Shown: piece by piece, positions 22,500 through 30,970 of the stretch
Position numbering within the stretch: the stretch's first letter is position 1
How the letters are laid out: each line of letters begins with the position of its first letter
Source of the DNA: Bacteroidota bacterium
GTDB lineage: Bacteria > Bacteroidota > Bacteroidia > Chitinophagales > Saprospiraceae
NCBI GenBank assembly: GCA_024642665.1
Contig: JAHEAR010000006.1
Location: 107,559-150,121, forward strand
DNA: 42,563 nt
Direction of reading: 5' to 3'
Position numbers and translations under genes: made by a program
The notes under the pieces: generated by a model
The model's database searches: none
The model's input: only the letters and a program-made list of their open reading frames with translations
What the model was told of the DNA's origin: nothing

Positions 22500-25313
22500 C
22501 TAGTGTGCTTCAAGCCAGTTCTCCCCTATACCCATGCCTACTTCAATGGGTACAGGCAAATCAGGTAAAGCGTGTTTCATTTTATCCTCTACCAGGGCTT
22601 TCAATTCTTCCTGCTCGGATTTGTGCACATCGAAGACCAATTCATCATGCACCTGAAGAAGCATTTTTGACTTAAGTTTTCGGTTCAACATTTCTTTATA
22701 AATATGAATCATCGCCAGTTTGATCATGTCGGCAGCGGAGCCTTGAATGGGCGAATTAATAGCGTTGCGTTCAGCGGCTGCGCGTACCGTATGATTTTTT
22801 GAATTGATATCTCTCAGATACCGGCGGCGCTTCAGGATCGTCTCAATGTATCCGTGTTTTTGAGCAAAAGCTACTGTGTCAGACATATAGTTTTTGATCC
22901 CGGGAAACTTCTCAAAATAATTATCAATGATTTCTTTGGACTCCCCTCTTGCGATGCCCAGTGTTTGTGAAAGTCCAAAAGCAGACTGTCCATAGGCCAA
23001 ACCAAAATTGACGGCTTTCGCCCGGCGACGCATTTCAGAAGTTACGTCAGCTAAAGGCACACCAAAAACTTTTGAAGCCGTTGTGGAGTGTATATCCTCC
23101 CCATTCTTAAAGGCTTCCAACATGCCTGGATCAAGGGTGATGGCAGCAATAATTCTCAACTCGATTTGAGAGTAATCCGCAGAAAGAATCAGAAAATTAT
23201 CATCCCGCGGAATAAATGCTTTACGTATTTCTCTTCCCCGATCAGTTCGAATCGGAATATTCTGAAGGTTTGGATTATTGGAAGCTAATCGTCCGGTAGC
23301 AGCAATCGTCTGTCCAAAGGTTGTATGAATCCTTCCGGTTCGCGGATTGATCAATTCCGGAAGGGCATCTATATAGGTGGATTTCAGTTTGGTCAATTCC
23401 CGATAGTTCAAAATATGATCAATGATTTCATTGTCATCTTTTAACAGGGCGAGCACATCTTCACTGGTTTTATACTGCCCTGTCTTGGTCATTCCGCCTT
23501 TGTATGGAATCTTTAAATGTTCGAACAGAATATCTCCCATTTGTTTTGGGGAATCGAGGTTAAACTCAACCCCACTGATTTGATAAATCTTATCCCGCAT
23601 TTCGTAAAGTTCGGTACCAAGTTCCTCAGAGTAATTATTTAAAAACGGTACATCCAAGCCGACACCTTCAAACTCCATCGCTGTCAGTACGTGAATCAAA
23701 GGGAACTCAACATCCTTCAGTAGTGACTCCCCATGAACTTCCTTGACAAACTTATCCGTCACCGGTTTTAATTGCAATGTGATGTCCGCATCTTCGGCGG
23801 CGTACTCTGTGATTTGGTCGACGGCAACATCCTGCATCGACAATTGATTCTTACCCTTTTTTCCGATAAGCTCTTCAATAGAAACCGGGGTATACCCCAG
23901 GTAAGTCTCTGCCATCACATCCATTTTGTGGCGAACATGAGTATCGCCAATAAAGTGTGCCACCATCGTATCATAAATCGGGTCAGCGACGATCACATCA
24001 TACAATCTGAGCAACTTTATATCAAACTTGATATTGTGGCCAATTTTCATGGCCTTCGTGTTAGTGAAAACTTTTTCAAATGATTTGACGAGTGCTTTTG
24101 CTTTGTCAAATTCAGGCGGACATGGCACATAATAGGCTTCTCCCGGTGTGATGGAAAATGACAAGCCCACAATTTCCATATCGACTTCAAGTCCTGTGGT
24201 CTCTGTATCAAAAGCAAACTCTTTGGCAGCCAGTAATTTTTCAATTAGTCCCTTTTGCTCTTCAGGCGTCACCACCGATAAGTATGTGTGTGTGGTATTG
24301 TGAATATTCTTCCCACTCACCGGTGCAGGCACATTATCAGAAGCAGCACTTCCCTGAGAAAAAAGATCTCCCTGAACAGAACCCTTCCTTGCCGGAGGTG
24401 CTGCAGAGGCTCCGGGTGCATTGACGTCAAATCCATCGCCTATAATTCTTTTACCCAGTGCTCTGAATTCTAGTTCAGAGAAAATAGCTGAAAGTTTTTC
24501 TACATCTATCGGATCCAATACCAGCTTATCCGGATCGAAAGGTACAGGGACATCGAGAATAATCGTTGCCAGTTTTTTGGAATCGAATGCTTCCTGTTTA
24601 CTTGCCTCTAACTTTGTTAATGTAGCACCTTTTATTTTATCAAGATTTTCATAGACATTTTCGATACTATCAAATTCGTGAATGAGTTTTGAGGCGCCTT
24701 TTTCTCCAATTCCTTTAACCCCCGGTATATTATCCGCTGTATCTCCCATCAATCCAAGAATATCGATGACTTGTTCGGGACGATGTATATTATAATTTTC
24801 ACACACTTCTTTCGGGCCCCATATCTCCGGCCCATTTCCTTGTTTAGCCGGTTTATACATGAAGATATGATCAGACACCAACTGACCAAAATCTTTATCC
24901 GGGGTCACCATATACACATCATATCCTTCTTTCTCGGCTCGTTTGGCTAAGGTGCCAATCACATCATCTGCTTCATATCCCGGGGCTTCCAAAATGGGAA
25001 TTCCATATGCGTCAATAATATCCCTGATATACGGTTCAGAAAGTTTAATATCCTCCGGTGTTTCCTGTCTGTTGGCTTTATAATATGGAAATTCCTGCAC
25101 CCGGATATTGGGTGATTTATGATCAAAGCAAACGGCTATGTGGGATGGTTTTCTGTTATTTAGTACTTCTTCCAGGGCCGTGACAAAACCAAACATGGCA
25201 TTGGTATTAAGTCCTTTGCTGTTGATTCTTGGATTGCGTAAAAAGGCGTAATAAGCTCTGAAGATGAGCGCATAAGCATCAAGCAGGTATAAAACAGGGC
25301 GTTCCATGATCAT
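22500..25313 (-). CDS. polA: DNA polymerase I
   Basis: Full-length 937-residue Pol I, used in Okazaki fragment maturation and repair synthesis. Three domains: the N-terminal 5'-3' exonuclease (about 1-290; LLDAYALIFRAYYAFLRNPR, YEADDVIGTLAKRAE, LMGDTADNIPGVKGIGEKGA), the 3'-5' proofreading exonuclease with an intact D-x-E (AFDTETTGLE near residue 367), and the family A polymerase with motif A SADYSQIELRIIA (about 710), motif B RRRAKAVNFGLAYGQS and motif C LLQVHDELVFDV (about 886). All catalytic signatures are intact. The start could be the ATG at 25313 or at 25307. A -7-like TACCTTTA (25345-25338) lies 25 bases upstream. It converges on the aminotransferase. Confidence 0.98.
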   Translation of the reverse strand: MIMERPVLYLLDAYALIFRAYYAFLRNPRINSKGLNTNAMFGFVTALEEVLNNRKPSHIAVCFDHKSPNIRVQEFPYYKANRQETPEDIKLSEPYIRDIIDAYGIPILEAPGYEADDVIGTLAKRAEKEGYDVYMVTPDKDFGQLVSDHIFMYKPAKQGNGPEIWGPKEVCENYNIHRPEQVIDILGLMGDTADNIPGVKGIGEKGASKLIHEFDSIENVYENLDKIKGATLTKLEASKQEAFDSKKLATIILDVPVPFDPDKLVLDPIDVEKLSAIFSELEFRALGKRIIGDGFDVNAPGASAAPPARKGSVQGDLFSQGSAASDNVPAPVSGKNIHNTTHTYLSVVTPEEQKGLIEKLLAAKEFAFDTETTGLEVDMEIVGLSFSITPGEAYYVPCPPEFDKAKALVKSFEKVFTNTKAMKIGHNIKFDIKLLRLYDVIVADPIYDTMVAHFIGDTHVRHKMDVMAETYLGYTPVSIEELIGKKGKNQLSMQDVAVDQITEYAAEDADITLQLKPVTDKFVKEVHGESLLKDVEFPLIHVLTAMEFEGVGLDVPFLNNYSEELGTELYEMRDKIYQISGVEFNLDSPKQMGDILFEHLKIPYKGGMTKTGQYKTSEDVLALLKDDNEIIDHILNYRELTKLKSTYIDALPELINPRTGRIHTTFGQTIAATGRLASNNPNLQNIPIRTDRGREIRKAFIPRDDNFLILSADYSQIELRIIAAITLDPGMLEAFKNGEDIHSTTASKVFGVPLADVTSEMRRRAKAVNFGLAYGQSAFGLSQTLGIARGESKEIIDNYFEKFPGIKNYMSDTVAFAQKHGYIETILKRRRYLRDINSKNHTVRAAAERNAINSPIQGSAADMIKLAMIHIYKEMLNRKLKSKMLLQVHDELVFDVHKSEQEELKALVEDKMKHALPDLPVPIEVGMGIGENWLEAH

Positions 25314-25463
25314 TTAGTTGAAAGTGGTTATTACCCCTAAAGGTAAAAATCGAAAGGCGATTGCGGGTGGAATAGCCTTTATTCATCAAAAAATTGACTC
25401 AGACTCGACCAACAGGGGGTTTTGACCATTTATGATCAAATTACGACCATCCAGAAACTGCCA

Positions 25464-25495
25464 TTTGTTGAGACCCTATTGTCTGCTTATCTTTA
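25464..25495 (+). promoter_or_regulatory. Promoter of the LytTR two-component operon
   Basis: TTTG (25464-25467), 20 bases, then TATCTTTA (25488-25495), which matches the Bacteroidota -7 consensus TAnnTTTG in all but the last base. It ends 39 bases before the GTG start of the response regulator. Confidence 0.5.
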
Positions 25496-25534
25496 GAACG
25501 TATCGATAGTTGAAAAACCAAATAAATCTCATCT

Positions 25535-26278
25535 GTGCTTAAGGCCATTCTCATCGACGACGAGCCCGAATGCTTGCTGACACTTGCTCATGATCTGGGC
25601 ACGTACTGTCCCGGCATAGAAATTGTCGCACAATGTACGAGTGGCAAGGAAGCTATCAAACTGATTCACACCCATAATCCGGATGTCCTTTTTCTTGATA
25701 TTGATATGCCGTACATCAATGGTTTTGACCTGCTTGAAATGGTTCCAGATGTAGATTTTGAAGTCATCTTCACGACGGCTTATGACAAGTATGCCATTCA
25801 GGCTTTTAAAATTAGTGCTGTCGACTATTTGTTAAAACCAATTGATCCCGAACCACTGGTGGCCGCTGTTGAAAAAGTCCGCATCCTTCGAGAAAAAGGA
25901 AACACGTCCCAACAAATCAGTTTTCTGATTCAACAAATCAAGGATCTTGAAAACAATACGGTGCGGAAAATAGCCCTCCCTACTTTTGACGGATTGGAAT
26001 TTATTCATATGGATGATATTCTGTACTGCCAGTCTGATGGTGCGTATAGCCATGTATTCTTTACCGATGGCAGTAAAATGTATATATCAAAAACACTTCG
26101 CTATCTGGAGGATGCCTTGTGCAACTTTCACTTCTTTCGTGTGCACAATTCCTATATTGTCAATCTGAACCACGTCAAGCAATATTCAAAAACTGATGGC
26201 GGTCTGATCATCCTCAGCGATGGTAAAAAAGTGCGTGTCTCAAGATCACGAAAAGATGAACTCCTCAACTTGTTTTGA
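25535..26278 (+). CDS. LytTR-family response regulator
   Basis: A 247-residue response regulator. The receiver domain (1-120) has the acidic pocket IDDEP (residues 7-11), the phospho-acceptor aspartate 55 in VLFLDIDMP, a threonine in VIFTTAYDKYA and the conserved lysine in VDYLLKPIDP. The C-terminal domain (about 140-247) is the DNA-binding LytTR type, with GLEFIHMDDILYCQSDGAYS and HFFRVHNSYIVNLNHVKQYS. The start codon is GTG. Its last 4 bases overlap the start of the sensor kinase, so the two are co-translated; the regulator comes first, as in many Bacteroidota LytTR pairs. Its targets are not evident from the neighbouring genes. Confidence 0.95.
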   Translation: MLKAILIDDEPECLLTLAHDLGTYCPGIEIVAQCTSGKEAIKLIHTHNPDVLFLDIDMPYINGFDLLEMVPDVDFEVIFTTAYDKYAIQAFKISAVDYLLKPIDPEPLVAAVEKVRILREKGNTSQQISFLIQQIKDLENNTVRKIALPTFDGLEFIHMDDILYCQSDGAYSHVFFTDGSKMYISKTLRYLEDALCNFHFFRVHNSYIVNLNHVKQYSKTDGGLIILSDGKKVRVSRSRKDELLNLF

Positions 26279-29200
26279 AACGCACGTATGCCATATCTCT
26301 TTTATGCCTGATTCAACTTGCATTTGGCATTACAAAGGTCAGTAGTCAGCAGTTTCAAAGTTTGAACAAGGAATTTCCGATGGGTCTGGCTGAGGAAATT
26401 TTTGAAGACAAGGATGGCTTTATATGGATTGGCACGGTGAATGGACTTGTCTTATTCGATGGGTACAGTACCCGATCATTCAGACATAATCCAAATGATT
26501 CATCTTCCTTAGCTGCCAATAATATCAATGCTATTTCACAGGACCCATCGGATAGAATCTGGGTGGGATTAAGCAGATTTGGGTTTAGTATACTCGATCA
26601 AAACCAACGGTCATTTATCCATCCTTGTATTACTGACGAGAAGGGAAATTGTATGCAAGGTGTGAGTGTAAATGCAATCACGCAAGCCAGCGACTCATCC
26701 ATGTGGGTCGGGAGCACGCTTGGATTATTTCTTTATTCTTCCTCCGATCATCCCCAACAGTTGTCTGCTTTTCAATATGATTCTGTTCTTGACAACAGCC
26801 TGAGCAGCAATTACATACTCGACGTGTTAGTTGATAGCAAAACTCGTCTTTGGGTGGGCACCACCAAAGGGATCAATTTATTTGACCCAGCAACAGGCAC
26901 ATTCATTAATTATCGAACAAATACTAGTTTTCCTTCGCGACAGACATTGGATATTGCAGAGGATGCAAATGGGAAAATATGGCTTACGACCAGATTTATT
27001 AAAGAGAGTTTTTTGATTTATGATGAGGTGACGCAAAATTTTATTCCTGTCCTACAGGATCGCGAACCCTATTCCGGAGAATATAAATTTACGTTTGATC
27101 AGAACAATGATATATGGATCGCTGCGCGTGGGGTTGGTGCCTATCATTATGACTTGAACACTGGAAAACAACTATTTTTTGATCCGGCTAGTTTCAAAGA
27201 TCATGGCTATCGAAATATAAATGGCCTAAATACCATCACGGATCGATACGGGAATGTTTGGATCACCGGAAATAATGTCCTCAAGTACCCAGCCTCCGGA
27301 AAGACATTTTCAAGTATTAGTTCTGATGAAAACATAGTAATCAGTCTATATGCCAATTCGCAATTCATATGGTATTCTGATCAGGAGCTTAAACGCTTTG
27401 ACAAATCAACCAGACAGACTACTAATCAATTCGCATCCTCCCGCCCCATAAACATCAGAGCATCTTCGCCGGAAAAATCGAAGTTAAATATGGCTTACTG
27501 TATCCGCGATTATGATGAAGAGCATATTATTGTCTCCACCACGCGTAATATTTATAAATGGAATACTAAAACAAATGAATATCACGAATATCCAACGAAT
27601 ATAGGGGGACCTATCAGAGAATTTGTTGTCACCCCGGATAAGCAACATCTGTGGCTTTGTGGAAATCAGGGGTCTCCGATCCTGTTTGACTTTGCAGATG
27701 GATCCTATATCCGTCCTGAATATGCTTCATCTATTGATAATGTGCGATGTGTAGCCCAGGAGATGAACGGGGACCTATGGTTTGGATCAGGTACTTCGGG
27801 TTTGTTCTATATGAGTGCAACAACACATGAAATACAAAACTTTGCGCCGGACCATTCTGATCAGGCAAGGCGACTGATTGACTATGCCATTAATGATATT
27901 GCCATAACCGAGGATTATGTTTGGGTAGCAACCAATTTAGGACTTCAAAAGATAAATAAATCAACCTTTGAAATAATCCCCATTGGAACGCATAATGAGT
28001 TTATTGAAAACAGTTTCATGAGCGTACTGGAGGACAATCATGGTGTATTATGGTTTGGAACGCAACAAGGGTTATTTAGTTTTAATCCCATCGATCAGGT
28101 ATTGAGGTCATTTAACCCTGAGGATGGTTTAATCAATACAGTCTATTCGGCCGGTTCATGTTATAAAGATTCAACAGGCAATCTATACTTTGGAGGAGGC
28201 AATGGCGTAGATTATTTTAACCCTGAAGAAATAGGCATTAATCCTACAGCGCCGGATATTTATATTAGTAAAATATTGGTCAATAACGATGCTTTGGAAC
28301 TAAGTTCAATATCCTCCACATCTCTGGACCTTAAGCATCATGAGAATTTTTTAGAGATCGAGTTACTGGCGCTTCACTATACTTCGCCGAAGTCTAATAC
28401 CTATGCTTACCGTATTATGGAATTGGACACAACGTGGCGCTATCTTGGCAAACAACGCACGATAACCCTTGCCAATATGCGACCCGGCAACTATACGCTG
28501 CAAGCCCGGGCTGCCAATGGCGATAATGTATGGTGTGAAGGCAAAACTTTATTGCACATTCATATTGCCCCTCCGTTTTGGGCGACCTGGTGGTTTGTTG
28601 TTCTTGTAATAATCTTTATCTCTGCCATCCTGTTTACAGCGTTTAAATACCATATCCATCAGATCAAAACCCGTGAACGGATCAAATCTGAATTCAACAA
28701 ACGCCTTACCGAACTTGAATCAAAAGCTTTGCGATCGCAGATGAATCCGCACTTCCTTTTCAATAGTTTAAATTCTATGAAATCGTTGATATCTCAGGGT
28801 AATACTGAAAAAGCAACACAATACATTACACGCTTCGCACAACTCATCAGACAGATACTTGCTAACTCAGAAAAGCCATTTGTAAGGCTTCAGGAGGAAC
28901 TGGAGGCCTTGCGACTTTACCTGGAAATTGAAAAGCTCAGGTTTCAAAACTTTACGTTTGAGATCCTTGTAAATGACGATGTCAATGCAGATTTTATTGA
29001 AGTACCACCTCTCATCTTACAACCGTATGTTGAAAATGCCATATGGCATGGGTTGATGCATTTGTCATCGAGTGATCGAAAACTGACCGTGATAGTGGCC
29101 CAAGAAAAACAATTCCTTCATCTGACTATTGAAGATAACGGTATTGGTCGCGAGCAAGCGCAACAAATCAAATCGCTGGGAAATGCCCGCAAAGGGGGTA

Positions 29201-29343
29201 TGGGTATGCGACTGACAGAAGACAGACTCAATCTGCTGAAATCCATCTATGGTCAGGATGTAAAAATCACCATTACGGATTTAATGGAAAATGGCAAATC
29301 TTCCGGCACCCGTGTAGAAGTCCAGATCCCTTGTGTGGACTGA
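26275..29343 (+). CDS. Sensor histidine kinase with beta-propeller sensor (LytS/YehU type)
   Basis: A 1022-residue membrane sensor kinase. It starts with a signal peptide (MKRTYAISLLCLIQLAFG) from a TTG codon overlapping the regulator stop. Periplasmic part: repeated two-component propeller blades (DKDGFIWIGTVNGLVLFDG, DSKTRLWVGTTKGINLFDP, DNHGVLWFGTQQGLFSFNP and others, about 30-680), then a Y_Y_Y domain (NTYAYRIMELDTTWRYLGK, about 690-755). One membrane helix follows (WWFVVLVIIFISAILFTAF, about 770-790). The cytoplasmic kinase has the phospho-acceptor histidine in RSQMNPHFLFNSLNS (about 826), an N-box ENAIWHG and a G-box EDNGIGREQA. No receiver or HTH domain is fused, so it is not a SusR-like hybrid. 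The ligand is unknown; sugar or polymer sensing is usual for such propellers. Confidence 0.95.
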   Translation: MKRTYAISLLCLIQLAFGITKVSSQQFQSLNKEFPMGLAEEIFEDKDGFIWIGTVNGLVLFDGYSTRSFRHNPNDSSSLAANNINAISQDPSDRIWVGLSRFGFSILDQNQRSFIHPCITDEKGNCMQGVSVNAITQASDSSMWVGSTLGLFLYSSSDHPQQLSAFQYDSVLDNSLSSNYILDVLVDSKTRLWVGTTKGINLFDPATGTFINYRTNTSFPSRQTLDIAEDANGKIWLTTRFIKESFLIYDEVTQNFIPVLQDREPYSGEYKFTFDQNNDIWIAARGVGAYHYDLNTGKQLFFDPASFKDHGYRNINGLNTITDRYGNVWITGNNVLKYPASGKTFSSISSDENIVISLYANSQFIWYSDQELKRFDKSTRQTTNQFASSRPINIRASSPEKSKLNMAYCIRDYDEEHIIVSTTRNIYKWNTKTNEYHEYPTNIGGPIREFVVTPDKQHLWLCGNQGSPILFDFADGSYIRPEYASSIDNVRCVAQEMNGDLWFGSGTSGLFYMSATTHEIQNFAPDHSDQARRLIDYAINDIAITEDYVWVATNLGLQKINKSTFEIIPIGTHNEFIENSFMSVLEDNHGVLWFGTQQGLFSFNPIDQVLRSFNPEDGLINTVYSAGSCYKDSTGNLYFGGGNGVDYFNPEEIGINPTAPDIYISKILVNNDALELSSISSTSLDLKHHENFLEIELLALHYTSPKSNTYAYRIMELDTTWRYLGKQRTITLANMRPGNYTLQARAANGDNVWCEGKTLLHIHIAPPFWATWWFVVLVIIFISAILFTAFKYHIHQIKTRERIKSEFNKRLTELESKALRSQMNPHFLFNSLNSMKSLISQGNTEKATQYITRFAQLIRQILANSEKPFVRLQEELEALRLYLEIEKLRFQNFTFEILVNDDVNADFIEVPPLILQPYVENAIWHGLMHLSSSDRKLTVIVAQEKQFLHLTIEDNGIGREQAQQIKSLGNARKGGMGMRLTEDRLNLLKSIYGQDVKITITDLMENGKSSGTRVEVQIPCVD

Positions 29344-29345
29344 CG

Positions 29346-29443
29346 GGGCATGGAGCAAGGGGCATGGAGCATGGGGCATGGAGCATGGGGCATGGAGCAT
29401 GGGGCGTGGAGCATGTAGCATGTAGCATGAGGTTCTGAGCATT
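29346..29443 (+). repeat. GRGCATG 7-base tandem array (14 units)
   Basis: Starts two bases after the kinase stop codon. Units alternate gggcatg and gagcatg in strict 7-base register (8 of 14 are one or the other), with gagcaag, gggcgtg, tagcatg (twice), aggttct and gagcatt. The alternation gives a 14-base super-period in the first ten units. Confidence 0.9.
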
Positions 29444-29748
29444 AAGTTTTTTCGACGCGCGATTTTTCGAGGCGTGACGCGCGAATCTCACCTCTCACCT
29501 CTCACTCCTCACTCCTCACTTATCAACCTTGCATCTTCCCATTTTGCGAGGTCATTCATGTGGCTTAAAAAGCGATCTACAAACTCCATTTTACCAACTA
29601 TTGCGTATACCTGTCAATGGCTAATCGGGGATTGTTACTGCTCGTAATTATGGCTTTATTTGTTTTATCACAAGACATTCTATTTAATCCGTTTATTCAG
29701 AAGTGTTCCGTCGTAAAAAGATTATGTCATTTTAAATAATAAAATCCG
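29444..29748. other. Intergenic stretch after the kinase, with five AGTGAGG-type heptamers
   Basis: About 300 bases before the first small lipoprotein gene. It contains a CG-rich stretch with near-repeats of gacgcgcga (29452-29484), then five heptamers at 29486-29520 (tctcacc twice, tctcact, cctcact twice; reverse complement AGTGAGG), that is, the GAGTGAG family in inverted orientation. The rest (29521-29748) is AT-rich with a weak TTTG-N18-TATTTAAT near 29659-29692. No gene seen. Confidence 0.6.
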
Positions 29749-30072
29749 ATGAAAATATTCAATTTACTTTTTATCCTCTTTGCTGGCCTTAGCATCGCAT
29801 CCTGTGGAAGTTCAGGTAATTCAGGTTGTAGTGATATAGAAATGGACCAAAAAGAAACAGCAATGACAACTGCTTTAAGCCTTCTTTATGATGCCCAGAT
29901 AGCCTATTCCACCGATGACTCACCTGCTAATTGTACGGCTGTAATAAATGCGTGGGATGACTACCTTAAAAAACTGAGATCATTTATTGATTGCCTGGAA
30001 GGACCTGCCAAAGATACATGGGAATCAAACTATGCTATACAGGTTCAAATGCGAAATGACTTTTCCTGTTAA
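29749..30072 (+). CDS. Small lipoprotein of unknown function (107 aa)
   Basis: The N-terminus MKIFNLLFILFAGLSIASC is a clear lipoprotein signal with lipobox I-A-S-C (Cys 19). The mature part starts CGSSGNSGCSD and has five more cysteines or so in total with the chain end (NCTAV, DCLEG, FSC), enough for disulfides in the periplasm. The rest looks helical (TAMTTALSLLYDAQIAY, AVINAWDDYLKKLRSFIDCL). I do not recognise the family. It is followed after 19 bases by a second lipoprotein gene and both end at the terminator 30707-30740, so they form one unit. Confidence 0.75.
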   Translation: MKIFNLLFILFAGLSIASCGSSGNSGCSDIEMDQKETAMTTALSLLYDAQIAYSTDDSPANCTAVINAWDDYLKKLRSFIDCLEGPAKDTWESNYAIQVQMRNDFSC

Positions 30073-30091
30073 TCATTTATAAAACTTGATT

Positions 30092-30646
30092 ATGATGCGC
30101 TATTCCATATTATTCATATTGAGTTGTTCTTTTATTTTTCTGGCATGTCCCAAGCATGAGGACTATCGGAACTCCTCTATCCGATTTAACCTGACTGGAC
30201 CAAAATGCTGCATTGAAACTATCGAAATGCAAGAAGGTAGTACCACCCGTCCACTTGATGCAACTGCTGTCCTTGTCGCCGAAACGGAAACTACCCCGGA
30301 AATAGCTTTTCTTACGTTTTATGATCAAGTAAACAAGCGTGAAGTATCTTTTACAATTCCTACCAGTAACGCGGACGTTTATTTGTTAACCCATGACTCT
30401 GATTATTTCATGGGTATACTGCTTGACGATTTAGCCATTTACTCCGGGGTAAAAAATACTATTTATGGCGTTTCAATTCATATTAAAAAATTCAAACCAA
30501 GATATGTAAGTATTGGGTTTGGCACCGTGGAAGAATTTGAAGTAAGTTTTCAAGGCATTATGTCCAATTCTTATTATGACGACGATGGCAAGGAGGTCAT
30601 TGATCAGTATGATGTAAACGGTGAATTTAATTTTTATACCAAGTAA
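30092..30646 (+). CDS. Lipoprotein of unknown function, about 184 aa
   Basis: Starting from the ATG at 30092 or 30095 (MRYSILFILSCSFIFLACP), the protein has a lipobox F-L-A-C and would be lipidated and periplasmic or outer-membrane bound. The mature part looks beta-rich: NSSIRFNLTGPKCCIETIEM, VSFTIPTSNADVYLLTHD, PRYVSIGFGTVEEFEVSFQG, and it ends in an acidic patch (YYDDDGKEVIDQYDV). A CC pair occurs early. The frame includes an upstream TTG at 30086, judged unlikely as a start. Not recognised; it may be partner of the preceding small lipoprotein, with which it is probably co-transcribed. Confidence 0.75.
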   Translation: MMRYSILFILSCSFIFLACPKHEDYRNSSIRFNLTGPKCCIETIEMQEGSTTRPLDATAVLVAETETTPEIAFLTFYDQVNKREVSFTIPTSNADVYLLTHDSDYFMGILLDDLAIYSGVKNTIYGVSIHIKKFKPRYVSIGFGTVEEFEVSFQGIMSNSYYDDDGKEVIDQYDVNGEFNFYTK

Positions 30647-30706
30647 GGGCAAACCTAATGCGATCTGATTCCCCATAAACCAACAAAAGTCCCAATCAAC
30701 ATAAAG

Positions 30707-30740
30707 GGTAATTGCTCCGAGGAGTGATTACCTTTTTTTT
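30707..30740 (+). terminator. Strong intrinsic terminator of the lipoprotein pair
   Basis: GGTAATTGCTCC (30707-30718) and GGAGTGATTACC (30721-30732) pair over their full length with two G-U pairs, followed by eight T (30733-30740). Confidence 0.9.
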
Positions 30741-30920
30741 ATGGTGTAATTATTAATTCTGCGTTTTCTATTACCAACAATCACTCTCTTGAGGGATAAA
30801 AGCTTCGACGTGCAAGAGATTTTGGTTGTAATAGTATCTGTCATGGATTACCCCATCCACAAGGAATAAAAGTATATTTCGTTCAAATCTTCAGGATAAT
30901 TGCACAATCAGATATAAATT

Positions 30921-30948
30921 TTTCGTCATATCTACCTTTTTGACGAAA
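30921..30948. promoter_or_regulatory. Inverted repeat in front of the GT-C/TPR gene
   Basis: TTTCGTCA (30921-30928) and TGACGAAA (30941-30948) are exact reverse complements around TATCTACCTTTT, which itself contains a -7-like TACCTTTT. The site is 22 bases before the GTG start. It could be an operator over the promoter or a leader hairpin. Confidence 0.45.
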
Positions 30949-30970
30949 TTTGAGTGCTTAAACACTATCT

